From assembly GCF_003268775.1 (NCBI RefSeq), contig NZ_QLSU01000008.1, forward strand, positions 124,001 through 188,000: a stretch of DNA of 64,000 nt. Reading direction: 5' to 3'. A program made the position numbers and the translations under genes. The DNA is from Paraburkholderia unamae. GTDB taxonomy: Bacteria > Pseudomonadota > Gammaproteobacteria > Burkholderiales > Burkholderiaceae. The notes beneath the pieces are model-generated. The model did no database searches. It saw nothing but the letters and a program-made list of their open reading frames with translations, and had not been told where the DNA came from. This document shows, piece by piece, positions 25,115-33,471 of the stretch (the first letter of the stretch is position 1; the number at the start of each line of letters is the position of its first letter).

Positions 25115-28100
25115 GTGTCCATTCGTGTCGCGTTAAACCATGTCACGCAGTATCGCTATGACCGGCTCGTGCGCCTCGCGCCCCACGTGGTGCGCCTGCG
25201 CCCCGCGCCGCACTGCCGCACGCCCATTCTTTCGTACTCGATGCGCGTGGAGCCCGCCGATCATTTCGTCAACTGGCAGCAGGACCCGTTCGCCAACTAT
25301 CAGGCGCGGCTTGCCTTTCCGGAGCCCACGCGCGAGTTCCGCGTCACCATCGATCTGGTCGCGGAAATGGCGGTCTACAATCCGTTCGACTTCTTTCTCG
25401 AACCGAGCGCCGAGCAGTTTCCGTTCGCCTACTCGCCCGAACTGGCCGCCGAGCTTGCGCCGTATCTCGTGCCCGGCGAGCCGACGCCGCGCTTCGCCGC
25501 GTTCGTCGAGACGATCGACCGCACGCCGCGCGTGACGATCGATTTCCTCGTGGAACTGAACCAGCGCCTGCAAAGCGATATCGGCTACCTGATCCGCATG
25601 GAGCCGGGCGTGCAGACGCCCGAGGAAACGCTCGAAAAAGGCTCGGGTTCGTGCCGCGACACGGGCTGGCTGCTCGTACAGACGTTGCGCCAGCTTGGGC
25701 TCGCCGCGCGCTTCGTCTCGGGCTATCTGTTGCAGCTCACGCCCGACGTCAAGGCCATCGACGGCCCGCGCGGCGCCGAAGCCGACTTCACGGACCTGCA
25801 CGCGTGGTGCGAAGTCTATCTGCCGGGCGCGGGCTGGATCGGGCTCGATCCGACCTCGGGGCTGCTGGCGGGCGAAGGCCATATTCCGGTGGCCTGCACG
25901 CCCGAGCCGGGCAGCGCCGCGCCCATCTCGGGCGCGCTCGACGAATGCGAGGTCGAGTTCTCGCATACGATGTCCATCTCGCGCGTGCTGGAAACGCCGC
26001 GCGTGACGAAGCCGTACACGGACGCGCAATGGGCCGGCATGCTCGCCATGGGCGCGCAGGTGGATGCCGCCCTCGGCGAACAGGACGTGCGCCTGACGAT
26101 GGGCGGCGAACCGACCTTCGTCGCCGCCGGCGACCGCGACGCGGCCGAATGGAATACCGACGCGCTCGGCCCGACCAAGCGCCGCTACGCCATCGCGCTG
26201 ATGGACAAGCTGCGCGCGCAATACGGCGCGCAAGGCTTTTTGCATATCGGCCAGGGCAAGTGGTATCCGGGCGAGCAGTTGCCGCGCTGGGCGCTCTCGC
26301 TCTACTGGCGCGCCGACGGCGAGCCGTGCTGGCGCGACCCCGCGCTTTTTGCCGACGAGCGCTCGCCCGCGCACCACACGGCCGCCGACGCGCAGCGCTT
26401 CATCGCGCACCTCGCCGCGAAGCTCGCGGTCGATCCCCAGCATGTGCAGCCCGGCTACGAAGACACCTGGTACTACTTGTGGCGCGAGCGTCGCCTGCCC
26501 GTGAACGTCGATCCGTTCGACTCGCGCCTCGACGACGAACTGGAGCGCATGCGGCTGCGCCGCGTGTTCGACGCGCGCCTCGACACCGTGACCGGCTATG
26601 TGCTGCCGCTCGCCGCCGCGCCGGCCGCGCCCGCCTTGCAGGGCCCGCGCTGGGTGAGCGGCCCGTGGTTCTTCCGCGATGAGCGCATGTACCTCATGCC
26701 CGGCGACTCGCCGATGGGCTATCGCTTGCCGCTCGATTCGCTGCCTTGGGTCGCGGCCGGCGACTACCCCTGGCAACACGCGCGCGATCCGTTCGCCGTG
26801 CCCGCGCCACTGCGCAGCGCAGCCGAACTGCGTATGCAATATGAACGCGGCATCGATGCACGCGGGCAATCCGCGTCCGGCGCAAGCCCGGGCCTGGCGG
26901 CAGGCGCGCGTTACGGTCACGCTGGCTCCAGCGAGGCCGATGCGAACCGCTACCCCGCGCATGGCGAATCCGCCGCGTGGCTCCACCGCACGGCGCTCTG
27001 CGTGGAAGTCCGCGACCCCGCGCGCGCCGCGGGCCCGAAAGCCGAGGCCGCCTCGTTCGGCAGCGCGCAAGGCCAGTTGCATGTCTTCATGCCGCCGCTC
27101 GCCGAACTTGACGACTATCTCGACCTGCTCGCCGCCGTCGAAGCCACCGCCGCCGACCTCGCGCTGCCCGTCGTGATCGAGGGCTATCCGCCGCCGCGCG
27201 ACCCGCGCCTCAAAATGCTCCAGGTCACGCCCGACCCCGGCGTGATCGAGGTGAACATCCACCCGTCGTCGAACTGGGACGAACTCGTGGAGCGCACCGA
27301 ATTTCTCTATCAGGCCGCGCACGAAACGGCGCTCTCCACCGAGAAGTTCATGCTCGACGGCCGCCACACCGGCACGGGCGGCGGCAATCACCTCGTGCTC
27401 GGCGGCGCCACGCCCGCCGACAGCCCGTTCCTGCGCCGCCCGGACCTGCTCGCGAGCCTCGTGGCCTACTGGCACAACCATCCGTCGCTTTCGTACCTGT
27501 TTTCAGGGCTTTTCATCGGGCCGACGAGCCAGGCGCCGCGCGTGGACGAAGCGCGCAATGATCAGGTGTACGAACTGGAGATCGCGTTCGCGGAGATCCA
27601 GCGTCAGGTCGATCTGCTCCATGGATACAGCGAGTTCCCGAGCGGCGGCGAGCGCCTGCCGCCCTGGCTCATCGACCGCGCGCTGCGCAACATTCTGATC
27701 GACGTGACCGGCAACACGCACCGCGCCGAATTCTGTATCGACAAGCTCTACTCGCCCGACGGCCCGACCGGCCGCCTCGGCCTGCTCGAACTGCGCGGCT
27801 TCGAAATGCCGCCGCATGCGCGCATGAGCCTCGCGCAGCAACTGTTGCTGCGCGCGCTCGTCGCGCGCTTCTGGAAAACGCCGTACACGCAGCGCCTCAC
27901 GCGCTGGGGCACCGAACTGCACGACCGCTTCATGCTGTCTACCTTCGTGGAGATGGACTTCGACGACGTGCTGGCCGAAACGGCCGCGGCTGGCTTCGCG
28001 CTCGACTCCACATGGTTCGCGCCGCACTTCGAATTCCGCTTCCCGCTGGTGGGCGAAGTCCACACGGGCGGCATCGCGCTCGCCGTGCGCCACGCGCTCG

Positions 28101-28579
28101 AACCGTGGCACGTGATGGGCGAGGAAGGTTCGCCCGGCGGCACGGTGCGCTATGTCGATTCGTCGGTGGAGCGGCTCGAAGTGCGCGTGCTCGGCATCAA
28201 CGAGAGTCGTCATATCGTCGCCGTGAACGGCCGCGCGCTGCCGCTGCAACCCACCGGGCGCGTGAGCGAGAGCGTGGCGGGTGTGCGCTTTCGCGCCTGG
28301 CAGCAGGCGGCGGCACTGCACCCCACCATCGGCGTGCACGCGCCGCTCACGATCGATATCGTCGATACGTGGAACGCCCGCGCGATCGGCGGATGCCAGT
28401 ATCATGTTGCGCATCCGGGCGGCCGCAATTATCAGACCTTTCCGGTCAACGCCTATGAGGCCGAAAGCCGGCGGCGCGCGCGCTTCTTCACGATCGGGCA
28501 TACGCCTGGGGCGGTCGACGTGGCCGCGCCCGAGCGCAGCCTCGAATTTCCGTTCACACTGGACCTGCGCCGCGGCTGA
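25115..28579 (+). CDS. Transglutaminase-like / DUF2126 large protein
   Basis: The 1,154-residue protein starts with GTG behind GAGGAG. Residues 1 to about 300 are a bacterial transglutaminase-like domain with an N-terminal beta region (VALNHVTQYRYDR) and an intact triad: C180 (GSCRDTGW), H229 (DLHAWCEVY) and D245 (GLDPTSG). The rest is the DUF2126 region, with MGGEPTF near 330, WYYLWRERRLPVN, EVNIHPSSNWDELVERTEFLY, GTGGGNHLVLGG and YRAEFCIDKLYSP-like segments reminiscent of glutamine-synthetase-type or amidoligase folds. A variable low-complexity insert is seen near residues 575-625. It is the central enzyme of the locus; the fused thiol-transferase and ligase-like parts suggest making and breaking amide bonds on the same substrate. 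Function is untested to my knowledge. Confidence 0.9.
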   Translation: MSIRVALNHVTQYRYDRLVRLAPHVVRLRPAPHCRTPILSYSMRVEPADHFVNWQQDPFANYQARLAFPEPTREFRVTIDLVAEMAVYNPFDFFLEPSAEQFPFAYSPELAAELAPYLVPGEPTPRFAAFVETIDRTPRVTIDFLVELNQRLQSDIGYLIRMEPGVQTPEETLEKGSGSCRDTGWLLVQTLRQLGLAARFVSGYLLQLTPDVKAIDGPRGAEADFTDLHAWCEVYLPGAGWIGLDPTSGLLAGEGHIPVACTPEPGSAAPISGALDECEVEFSHTMSISRVLETPRVTKPYTDAQWAGMLAMGAQVDAALGEQDVRLTMGGEPTFVAAGDRDAAEWNTDALGPTKRRYAIALMDKLRAQYGAQGFLHIGQGKWYPGEQLPRWALSLYWRADGEPCWRDPALFADERSPAHHTAADAQRFIAHLAAKLAVDPQHVQPGYEDTWYYLWRERRLPVNVDPFDSRLDDELERMRLRRVFDARLDTVTGYVLPLAAAPAAPALQGPRWVSGPWFFRDERMYLMPGDSPMGYRLPLDSLPWVAAGDYPWQHARDPFAVPAPLRSAAELRMQYERGIDARGQSASGASPGLAAGARYGHAGSSEADANRYPAHGESAAWLHRTALCVEVRDPARAAGPKAEAASFGSAQGQLHVFMPPLAELDDYLDLLAAVEATAADLALPVVIEGYPPPRDPRLKMLQVTPDPGVIEVNIHPSSNWDELVERTEFLYQAAHETALSTEKFMLDGRHTGTGGGNHLVLGGATPADSPFLRRPDLLASLVAYWHNHPSLSYLFSGLFIGPTSQAPRVDEARNDQVYELEIAFAEIQRQVDLLHGYSEFPSGGERLPPWLIDRALRNILIDVTGNTHRAEFCIDKLYSPDGPTGRLGLLELRGFEMPPHARMSLAQQLLLRALVARFWKTPYTQRLTRWGTELHDRFMLSTFVEMDFDDVLAETAAAGFALDSTWFAPHFEFRFPLVGEVHTGGIALAVRHALEPWHVMGEEGSPGGTVRYVDSSVERLEVRVLGINESRHIVAVNGRALPLQPTGRVSESVAGVRFRAWQQAAALHPTIGVHAPLTIDIVDTWNARAIGGCQYHVAHPGGRNYQTFPVNAYEAESRRRARFFTIGHTPGAVDVAAPERSLEFPFTLDLRRG

Positions 28580-28615
28580 TCGCGGCCGATAACACGTCGA
28601 TAGACTCAACCGAAA

Positions 28616-28639
28616 GCGCGCCCGGCACACCGGGCGCGC
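28616..28639 (+). repeat. Perfect intercistronic hairpin
   Basis: A ten-base-pair stem GCGCGCCCGG / CCGGGCGCGC with loop CACA lies between the DUF2126 and ATP-grasp/alpha-E genes, 17 bases before the TTG start. There is no U tract, so it is more likely a transcript-stability or translation-modulating hairpin than a terminator. Confidence 0.5.
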
Positions 28640-28656
28640 CGCGACGACCCACGATC

Positions 28657-31308
28657 TTGCCGACTCAATCCACCCTGCCGTTCGATTCCTCCGCCAGCGA
28701 CACGCTGGCGATCGCGCCGTTGCGCACCTTACCGGTGCACACCGGCCACTGGGACGAACTGCGCGCGCCGCAGGGCGAGTTGCGCGAGCCGTGGCGGCAG
28801 TTTTTCGCGCTGCTCGGCAAGCCTGGCGTAGCGGACTTCGACAGCGCCGCCGCTTCGGTCGCTCGCCAGGTGCGAGAGAACGACATCAGCTACAACGTCT
28901 ACGCGGACCCCGGCGGCCCCCGCCCGTGGGCGCTCGACGCGCTGCCGCTCATCATCGACGAAAGCGAATGGGCGCAGATCGAGCAAGGCGTGGCACAGCG
29001 CGCGCGGTTGCTCAACGAAATCGTCGCCGACATCTACGGGCCGCAGACGCTGCTCGCAAGCGGCCTCCTGCCGCCCGCGCTGGTGTTCGGCCACCCCGGT
29101 TATCTGCGCGCCGTGAAGGGCTTCGTGCCGCCCGAGCGCCAGTATCTCCAGATCGTCGCGCTCGACCTCGCGCGCGCGCCCGACGGCCAGTGGACCGTCG
29201 TTTCGCATCGCACGGAAGCGCCCTCGGGCCTGGGCTATCTGCTGGAAAACCGGCTCATCGTATCGAGCCTCTTCGCCGAGCCGTTTCGCACCATGCGGGT
29301 GCATCGCCTCGCGCCCTCGTATTCGCAGCTCATCGCCACGCTCGCCGCGGCCGCGCGCGCGATCATGAACGCCGACGAGCGCGGCGCGAGCGGCGCCTCG
29401 CCGCATATCGTGCTGCTTACGCCTGGGCCGTACAGCGAAACCTATTTCGAGCACGTGTTCCTCGCGCGCTACCTGGGCCTCACGCTGGTGGAGGGCAAGG
29501 ACCTCACGGTGCGCGACGACATGCTCTACCTGAAAACACTGGGTGGTCTCGAGCGCGTGCACGCGGTGCTGCGCCGCCTCGACGACACCTTCTGCGACCC
29601 GGTCGAACTGCGCGCCGACTCGACCATCGGCGTGCCGGGGCTCTTGCAGGTCATGCGCGCGGGCAACGTGATGGTCTCGAACGTGCCGGGCGCCGGCTTC
29701 GTCGAGTCGCCCGCGCTGCATGGCTTCATGCCCGGCATTGCGCAGGCGCTGCTCGGTGAAGAACTCGCGCTGCCGGGCGTCCCCACCTGGTGGTGCGGCG
29801 AAGCGGCCGCCTGGCAAGACGCGCTCGCGCAGGTGCCGCAGGCGCTGATCGTGCCGACGTGGCCAGGCGGTTCGCGCGGCGCGGCGGCATCGGCGGCGTC
29901 ACCAACGCCGCCGGGGCTTGCCGCAGGCGTGCAAACGCTCGCCGACTGGCGCGAGCGCATCGAGCAGTTGCCCGACGCGTTCACGATCCAGCAGCCACTG
30001 CGCTACAGCTACACGCCCCGCTACGAAACCGGCGCGGGCATGCTCGGCGCGCGTCCGGCCGTGCTGCGCGTGTATGCGATCGCCGACCAGGAGCAAGGCT
30101 GGCGCGTCTTGCCCGGCGGCTTCACGCGGCTAGCGGCGGAACATCAGGAATCCGTATCGATGCAGGTGGGCGGCAGCAGCGTGGACACCTGGGTGCTGTC
30201 GAGCCAGCCCGGCTCGAACTTCACGCTCCTGCCAAGCCCGATGAAGCCGGGCGACCTGCGCCGCGAACGCCGCCGCGTGCCGAGCCGCGCCGCCGAAAAC
30301 CTCTTCTGGGCAGGCCGATACGGCGAGCGCGCCGAAAACGGCGTGCGCTTGTGCAGGCTGATTCTCGGCTCGCTCGAAGGCAGCGACGCCGAGGAACTGT
30401 CCGGCACGTTCGTCGAACTCGCCGCTGCGAATGGGCTCGTGCCCGCTCCCGGCGACGAAACGCGACTCGCGCTCGATGAGTTCGAGCGCGCGCTCGTGGC
30501 CAATCTGCACGAGAACGCGGGCGCGACAGGCATCGGCCGCACGCTCGCGAGCCAGGCCTATGCGTGCGGCGAGATTCGCGGCCGGCTGTCGAGCGACCAC
30601 TGGCGCACCGTGCTCGCCTCGCGCAACGACTTTCGCGACGCGCTCCAGGCGCTGTCGCTCATTCCCGCGCCGCCGCGTCACGGCGCCGCCATCGAGTTCC
30701 GACGTCCCACGCCATACGACCGCATGGCGCTCATGGGCGCGCTCGATGCGCTCGCCACGCAACTGAGCGCCATCAGCGGCTGCCAGGGCGACCGCATGAC
30801 GCGCGACGAAGCGTGGCGGCTGCTGTTCGCGGGGCGTCACATCGAACGGGTCGCTGCGCTCGCAACGATGTTGCGCGTCGCCGCGCACGAACGCACGCTC
30901 GCCACACCGGCGGGCTTCGACATGCTGTTGCAGTTGTTCGACAGCACGCTCACCTATCGCTCGCTTTATCCGGGACGCCTCGAAGTGCCCGCCCTGCTCG
31001 ACACGATCGTGACCGACCCGACCAATCCGCGTGGCCTTTATGGCGTTTATGCGCGCCTGCGCACGCGCCTCGACGAGATCGCCCAGGCGGCGGGCGGACC
31101 GAAGCGCGAGCCGTTCGCCTCGCAACTCGCGCCCATCGAAGCGCTTCCCACGCTCGAAGCGCTGTGCGATCCCGGCGAGGACGGCCGCTATCCCGCGCTC
31201 ACGGCGCTGTGCGACTCGCTCGCCGAACGCATGGCCGCGGCGTCGAACGAAATCAGCGCACGCTGGTTCAGCCACGCCGTGCCGCTCGCCGCGCAGGTGT
31301 GGTCATGA
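28657..31308 (+). CDS. Circularly permuted ATP-grasp - alpha-E fusion protein
   Basis: The 883-residue protein fuses an ATP-grasp module related to the one at 22381 (NVYADP, APSGLGYLLENR, LLTPGPYSETYFEHVFLA, the C-terminal VGGSSVDTWVLSS) to an alpha-E domain that starts at about residue 542 (SRAAENLFWAGRYGERAENG) and is all helical. Alpha-E domains accompany these ligases in genomes. The ATP-grasp phosphate loop is less clear than in the stand-alone paralog: a Pro/Gly/Ala-rich insert is found at about 405-425. The start is a TTG without a strong ribosome site, so the true start is uncertain. Its stop overlaps the next ATG (ATGA). Confidence 0.87.
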   Translation: MPTQSTLPFDSSASDTLAIAPLRTLPVHTGHWDELRAPQGELREPWRQFFALLGKPGVADFDSAAASVARQVRENDISYNVYADPGGPRPWALDALPLIIDESEWAQIEQGVAQRARLLNEIVADIYGPQTLLASGLLPPALVFGHPGYLRAVKGFVPPERQYLQIVALDLARAPDGQWTVVSHRTEAPSGLGYLLENRLIVSSLFAEPFRTMRVHRLAPSYSQLIATLAAAARAIMNADERGASGASPHIVLLTPGPYSETYFEHVFLARYLGLTLVEGKDLTVRDDMLYLKTLGGLERVHAVLRRLDDTFCDPVELRADSTIGVPGLLQVMRAGNVMVSNVPGAGFVESPALHGFMPGIAQALLGEELALPGVPTWWCGEAAAWQDALAQVPQALIVPTWPGGSRGAAASAASPTPPGLAAGVQTLADWRERIEQLPDAFTIQQPLRYSYTPRYETGAGMLGARPAVLRVYAIADQEQGWRVLPGGFTRLAAEHQESVSMQVGGSSVDTWVLSSQPGSNFTLLPSPMKPGDLRRERRRVPSRAAENLFWAGRYGERAENGVRLCRLILGSLEGSDAEELSGTFVELAAANGLVPAPGDETRLALDEFERALVANLHENAGATGIGRTLASQAYACGEIRGRLSSDHWRTVLASRNDFRDALQALSLIPAPPRHGAAIEFRRPTPYDRMALMGALDALATQLSAISGCQGDRMTRDEAWRLLFAGRHIERVAALATMLRVAAHERTLATPAGFDMLLQLFDSTLTYRSLYPGRLEVPALLDTIVTDPTNPRGLYGVYARLRTRLDEIAQAAGGPKREPFASQLAPIEALPTLEALCDPGEDGRYPALTALCDSLAERMAAASNEISARWFSHAVPLAAQVWS

Positions 31309-32198
31309 GCGACACGCGCCTCACGGTTTCGCACCGCACGACGTATCGGTATTCGACGCTCGTCGAAACCGCGCAGCATCTCGCGACGATCCGCCCGCTC
31401 GAACTGCCGTGGCAGCGCGTGCTGGCGCACCGCGATTGCATCGAGCCCGCGCCCTCGTATCAACGCAGCCGCCTCGACGCCTTCGGCAACGAAGTGCTCT
31501 ACTTCTCGTTCGAAGCCCCGCACGATTACCTGCTGATGACGAGCGAGACGACCGTGATGCTCGCGCCGCGTTATGCGACGCTCGACATCGCCGCCACGCC
31601 GGCCTGGGAAACGGTCGCTCACAAGCTGCGTTACACGGCGGGCGGCGCATTCCATGCGGAGTCCGAATTTTGCTTCGCTTCGCCGAATATCGCCCTGCTG
31701 CCCGAACTGCGCGCCTATGCGCTGGAAAGCTTCGCACCGGGCGCGCCTGTGCTGGCCGGGGCAATCGACTTGATGCATCGCATCCACGCGGATTTCGCGT
31801 ACCGTCCCTCGACAACGGCGTTCGACACCCCCGCCGCGCGCGCCTTCGCGCTGCGCCACGGCGTGTGCCAGGACTTCGCCCAGGTGATGATCGGCTGCCT
31901 GCGCTCGATCGGCCTTGCGGCGCGCTACGTGAGCGGCTATCTGCGCAACGACCCGCCCGCCGGCGCACCCGCGATGATCGGCGCGGACGCCTCGCACGCA
32001 TGGGTGTCGCTCTATGTGCCGGGCGTGGATTCGGCCGGGTGGATCGACCTCGATCCGACCAATGACGTGCTCGCCGATCAGGGCCACGTGACGCTCGCCA
32101 TCGGCCGCGACTACAGCGATGTCTCGCTGCTGCGCGGCGTGATCCTGGGCGGCGGCGCGCATCGGGTGGAAGTTGCCGTGGATGTGAGAGCCGATTGA
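31305..32198 (+). CDS. Transglutaminase-like family protein
   Basis: The 297-residue protein has the bacterial transglutaminase N-terminal region (LTVSHRTTYRYSTLVE) and a catalytic core with C188 (GVCQDFAQ), H231 (ASHAWVSLY) and D250 (DLDPTND). The fold normally supports a cysteine-protease-like or amide-transfer reaction. It overlaps the preceding ATP-grasp/alpha-E gene by four bases, as is usual for this three-gene unit in proteobacteria. It is shorter than, and parallel to, the N-terminal part of the protein at 25115, so the locus has two separate transglutaminase active sites. No signal peptide is seen. Confidence 0.9.
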   Translation: MSDTRLTVSHRTTYRYSTLVETAQHLATIRPLELPWQRVLAHRDCIEPAPSYQRSRLDAFGNEVLYFSFEAPHDYLLMTSETTVMLAPRYATLDIAATPAWETVAHKLRYTAGGAFHAESEFCFASPNIALLPELRAYALESFAPGAPVLAGAIDLMHRIHADFAYRPSTTAFDTPAARAFALRHGVCQDFAQVMIGCLRSIGLAARYVSGYLRNDPPAGAPAMIGADASHAWVSLYVPGVDSAGWIDLDPTNDVLADQGHVTLAIGRDYSDVSLLRGVILGGGAHRVEVAVDVRAD

Positions 32199-32228
32199 AG
32201 CAATCGTTAGAGCCCGAAATTGGCGCGC

Positions 32229-32870
32229 CTACACCAGCCGCCCCAGCCCCGTCACCACCTGAACGACACCGAACGCCGCGATGGCGAGCGCCGAGAACAG
32301 GGAAACGCCGCGCGTAAATGCCAAAGGCAGCCTCGTGCGCAGCGCGGCCGTCACGCCGCTCAGGCACAGCCACCACACCGCCGACCCGGCGAACACGCCC
32401 AGCACCATGGGAGCCACGGTGGCCCACCCCATCGCGCCATGCTCGCCCTGCGGGGCGGAAAGCGGCCCGAGCGCCGCGAACGCGGCGATGAACGAAAAAA
32501 TGGTCAACGGGTTCGAGAGCGTGAGCGCGAACGTCGTCACGAAGTCGCGCGTAACCGGCGTGCGCGCGGTCTCCCGCTCGGCGGCCTGCGCGGTGGGCGC
32601 ATCGCGCGCGATCGACCATGCCATCCAGACCAGAAAGGCCCCGCCCGCGCATTTGAGGGCAACGGTCAGCATGGGCAGCGCCGTCACGATGCCCGCAACG
32701 CCCAGGGCGCCGAGCAGGCCATAAACAGCGTCGGCGCACGCCGCACCGATACCCGTGGCAAAGCCCGAGCAAAACCCGCGGCTCAGGCTGCGCTGGATGC
32801 ACAGCATGCCGATGGCCCCGACGGGTGCGGCGATGCAAAACCCCATCGCAACGGCTTTGACGAACAGCAT
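32229..32870 (-). CDS. LysE family amino acid exporter
   Basis: The 213-residue membrane protein has the LysE/RhtB layout: AAPVGAIGMLCIQRSLSRGF at the first helix, SGFATGIGAACAD, and the TLSNPLTIFSFIAAFA helix. Six membrane segments are expected. Such proteins export amino acids or related compounds through the inner membrane. It is divergent from an Lrp-type regulator gene, the common pairing for regulated LysE-type exporters, which supports the assignment. The substrate cannot be told from sequence. Confidence 0.88.
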   Translation of the reverse strand: MLFVKAVAMGFCIAAPVGAIGMLCIQRSLSRGFCSGFATGIGAACADAVYGLLGALGVAGIVTALPMLTVALKCAGGAFLVWMAWSIARDAPTAQAAERETARTPVTRDFVTTFALTLSNPLTIFSFIAAFAALGPLSAPQGEHGAMGWATVAPMVLGVFAGSAVWWLCLSGVTAALRTRLPLAFTRGVSLFSALAIAAFGVVQVVTGLGRLV

Positions 32871-32940
32871 TTCCCCTCTCCCCGCAATTCGTGTTGTTCA
32901 GGGAAATATCGTAAACGCCGCGAGTGCGCCGCAAAAGTAG

Positions 32941-32976
32941 GTTTTTAATGGAGAATTGGCGTTTTACCTTAAAAAC
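32941..32976. promoter_or_regulatory. Inverted repeat between lysE-type and lrp-type genes
   Basis: GTTTTTAA (32941-32948) and TTAAAAAC (32969-32976) form perfect arms around a 20-base AT-rich spacer just before the regulator start. The A/T-rich palindromic form is what Lrp/AsnC proteins bind, so autoregulation is likely but inferred. Confidence 0.45.
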
Positions 32977-32982
32977 TTCATC

Positions 32983-33453
32983 ATGATGGACGATCTGGAC
33001 TGGAAGGTACTTTCGCTGCTACAGGAAAACGGCCGCGTGACCTATACCGAACTGGCGCGGCAGGTGGGTTTGTCGGTGCCGGCGGTGACGGAACGGGTGA
33101 GACGCCTCGAAGAGTCGGGCGTGATAGAAGGCTACTCGGCGCGCGTGAATCCGGTGGCGGCCGGTTATCCGATCATGGCGCTGATCGGCATTACCGTGCA
33201 GCAATCCGCCAAAACGAAGTTTCTCAAGCTGCTCGGCACGATCGACGAGGTGCTCGAATGCCATCACGTCACTGGTGCGGATTCCTATGTAATCCGCCTC
33301 GTCGCGGCGAGCGTGGCCGACCTGGAGCGGCTGATCCAGCGCATCAATCTTTACGGCGAAACGCGCACGTCCATCGTCATGTCCACGCCGCTGCCCGCTC
33401 GCGCGGTGCAGCGGCCGACTGCCAGGTCGCCGGGCTCGAACAGCAGGGCCTAG
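32983..33453 (+). CDS. Lrp/AsnC family transcriptional regulator
   Basis: The 156-residue protein has an AsnC-type winged helix (DLDWKVLSLLQENGRVTYTELARQVGLSVPAVTERVRRLEE in outline) and a C-terminal RAM ligand-binding domain (ECHHVTGADSYVIRLVA). ATG at 32983 or 32986 fits the family start better than the TTG at 32956. It is divergent from the LysE-type exporter and probably senses the amino acid that this pump removes. A 36-base inverted repeat lies immediately upstream. The tail after residue 140 is basic and Ser/Arg-rich. Confidence 0.88.
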   Translation: MMDDLDWKVLSLLQENGRVTYTELARQVGLSVPAVTERVRRLEESGVIEGYSARVNPVAAGYPIMALIGITVQQSAKTKFLKLLGTIDEVLECHHVTGADSYVIRLVAASVADLERLIQRINLYGETRTSIVMSTPLPARAVQRPTARSPGSNSRA

Positions 33454-33471
33454 CCTCGGCGGCCCGCCTGT

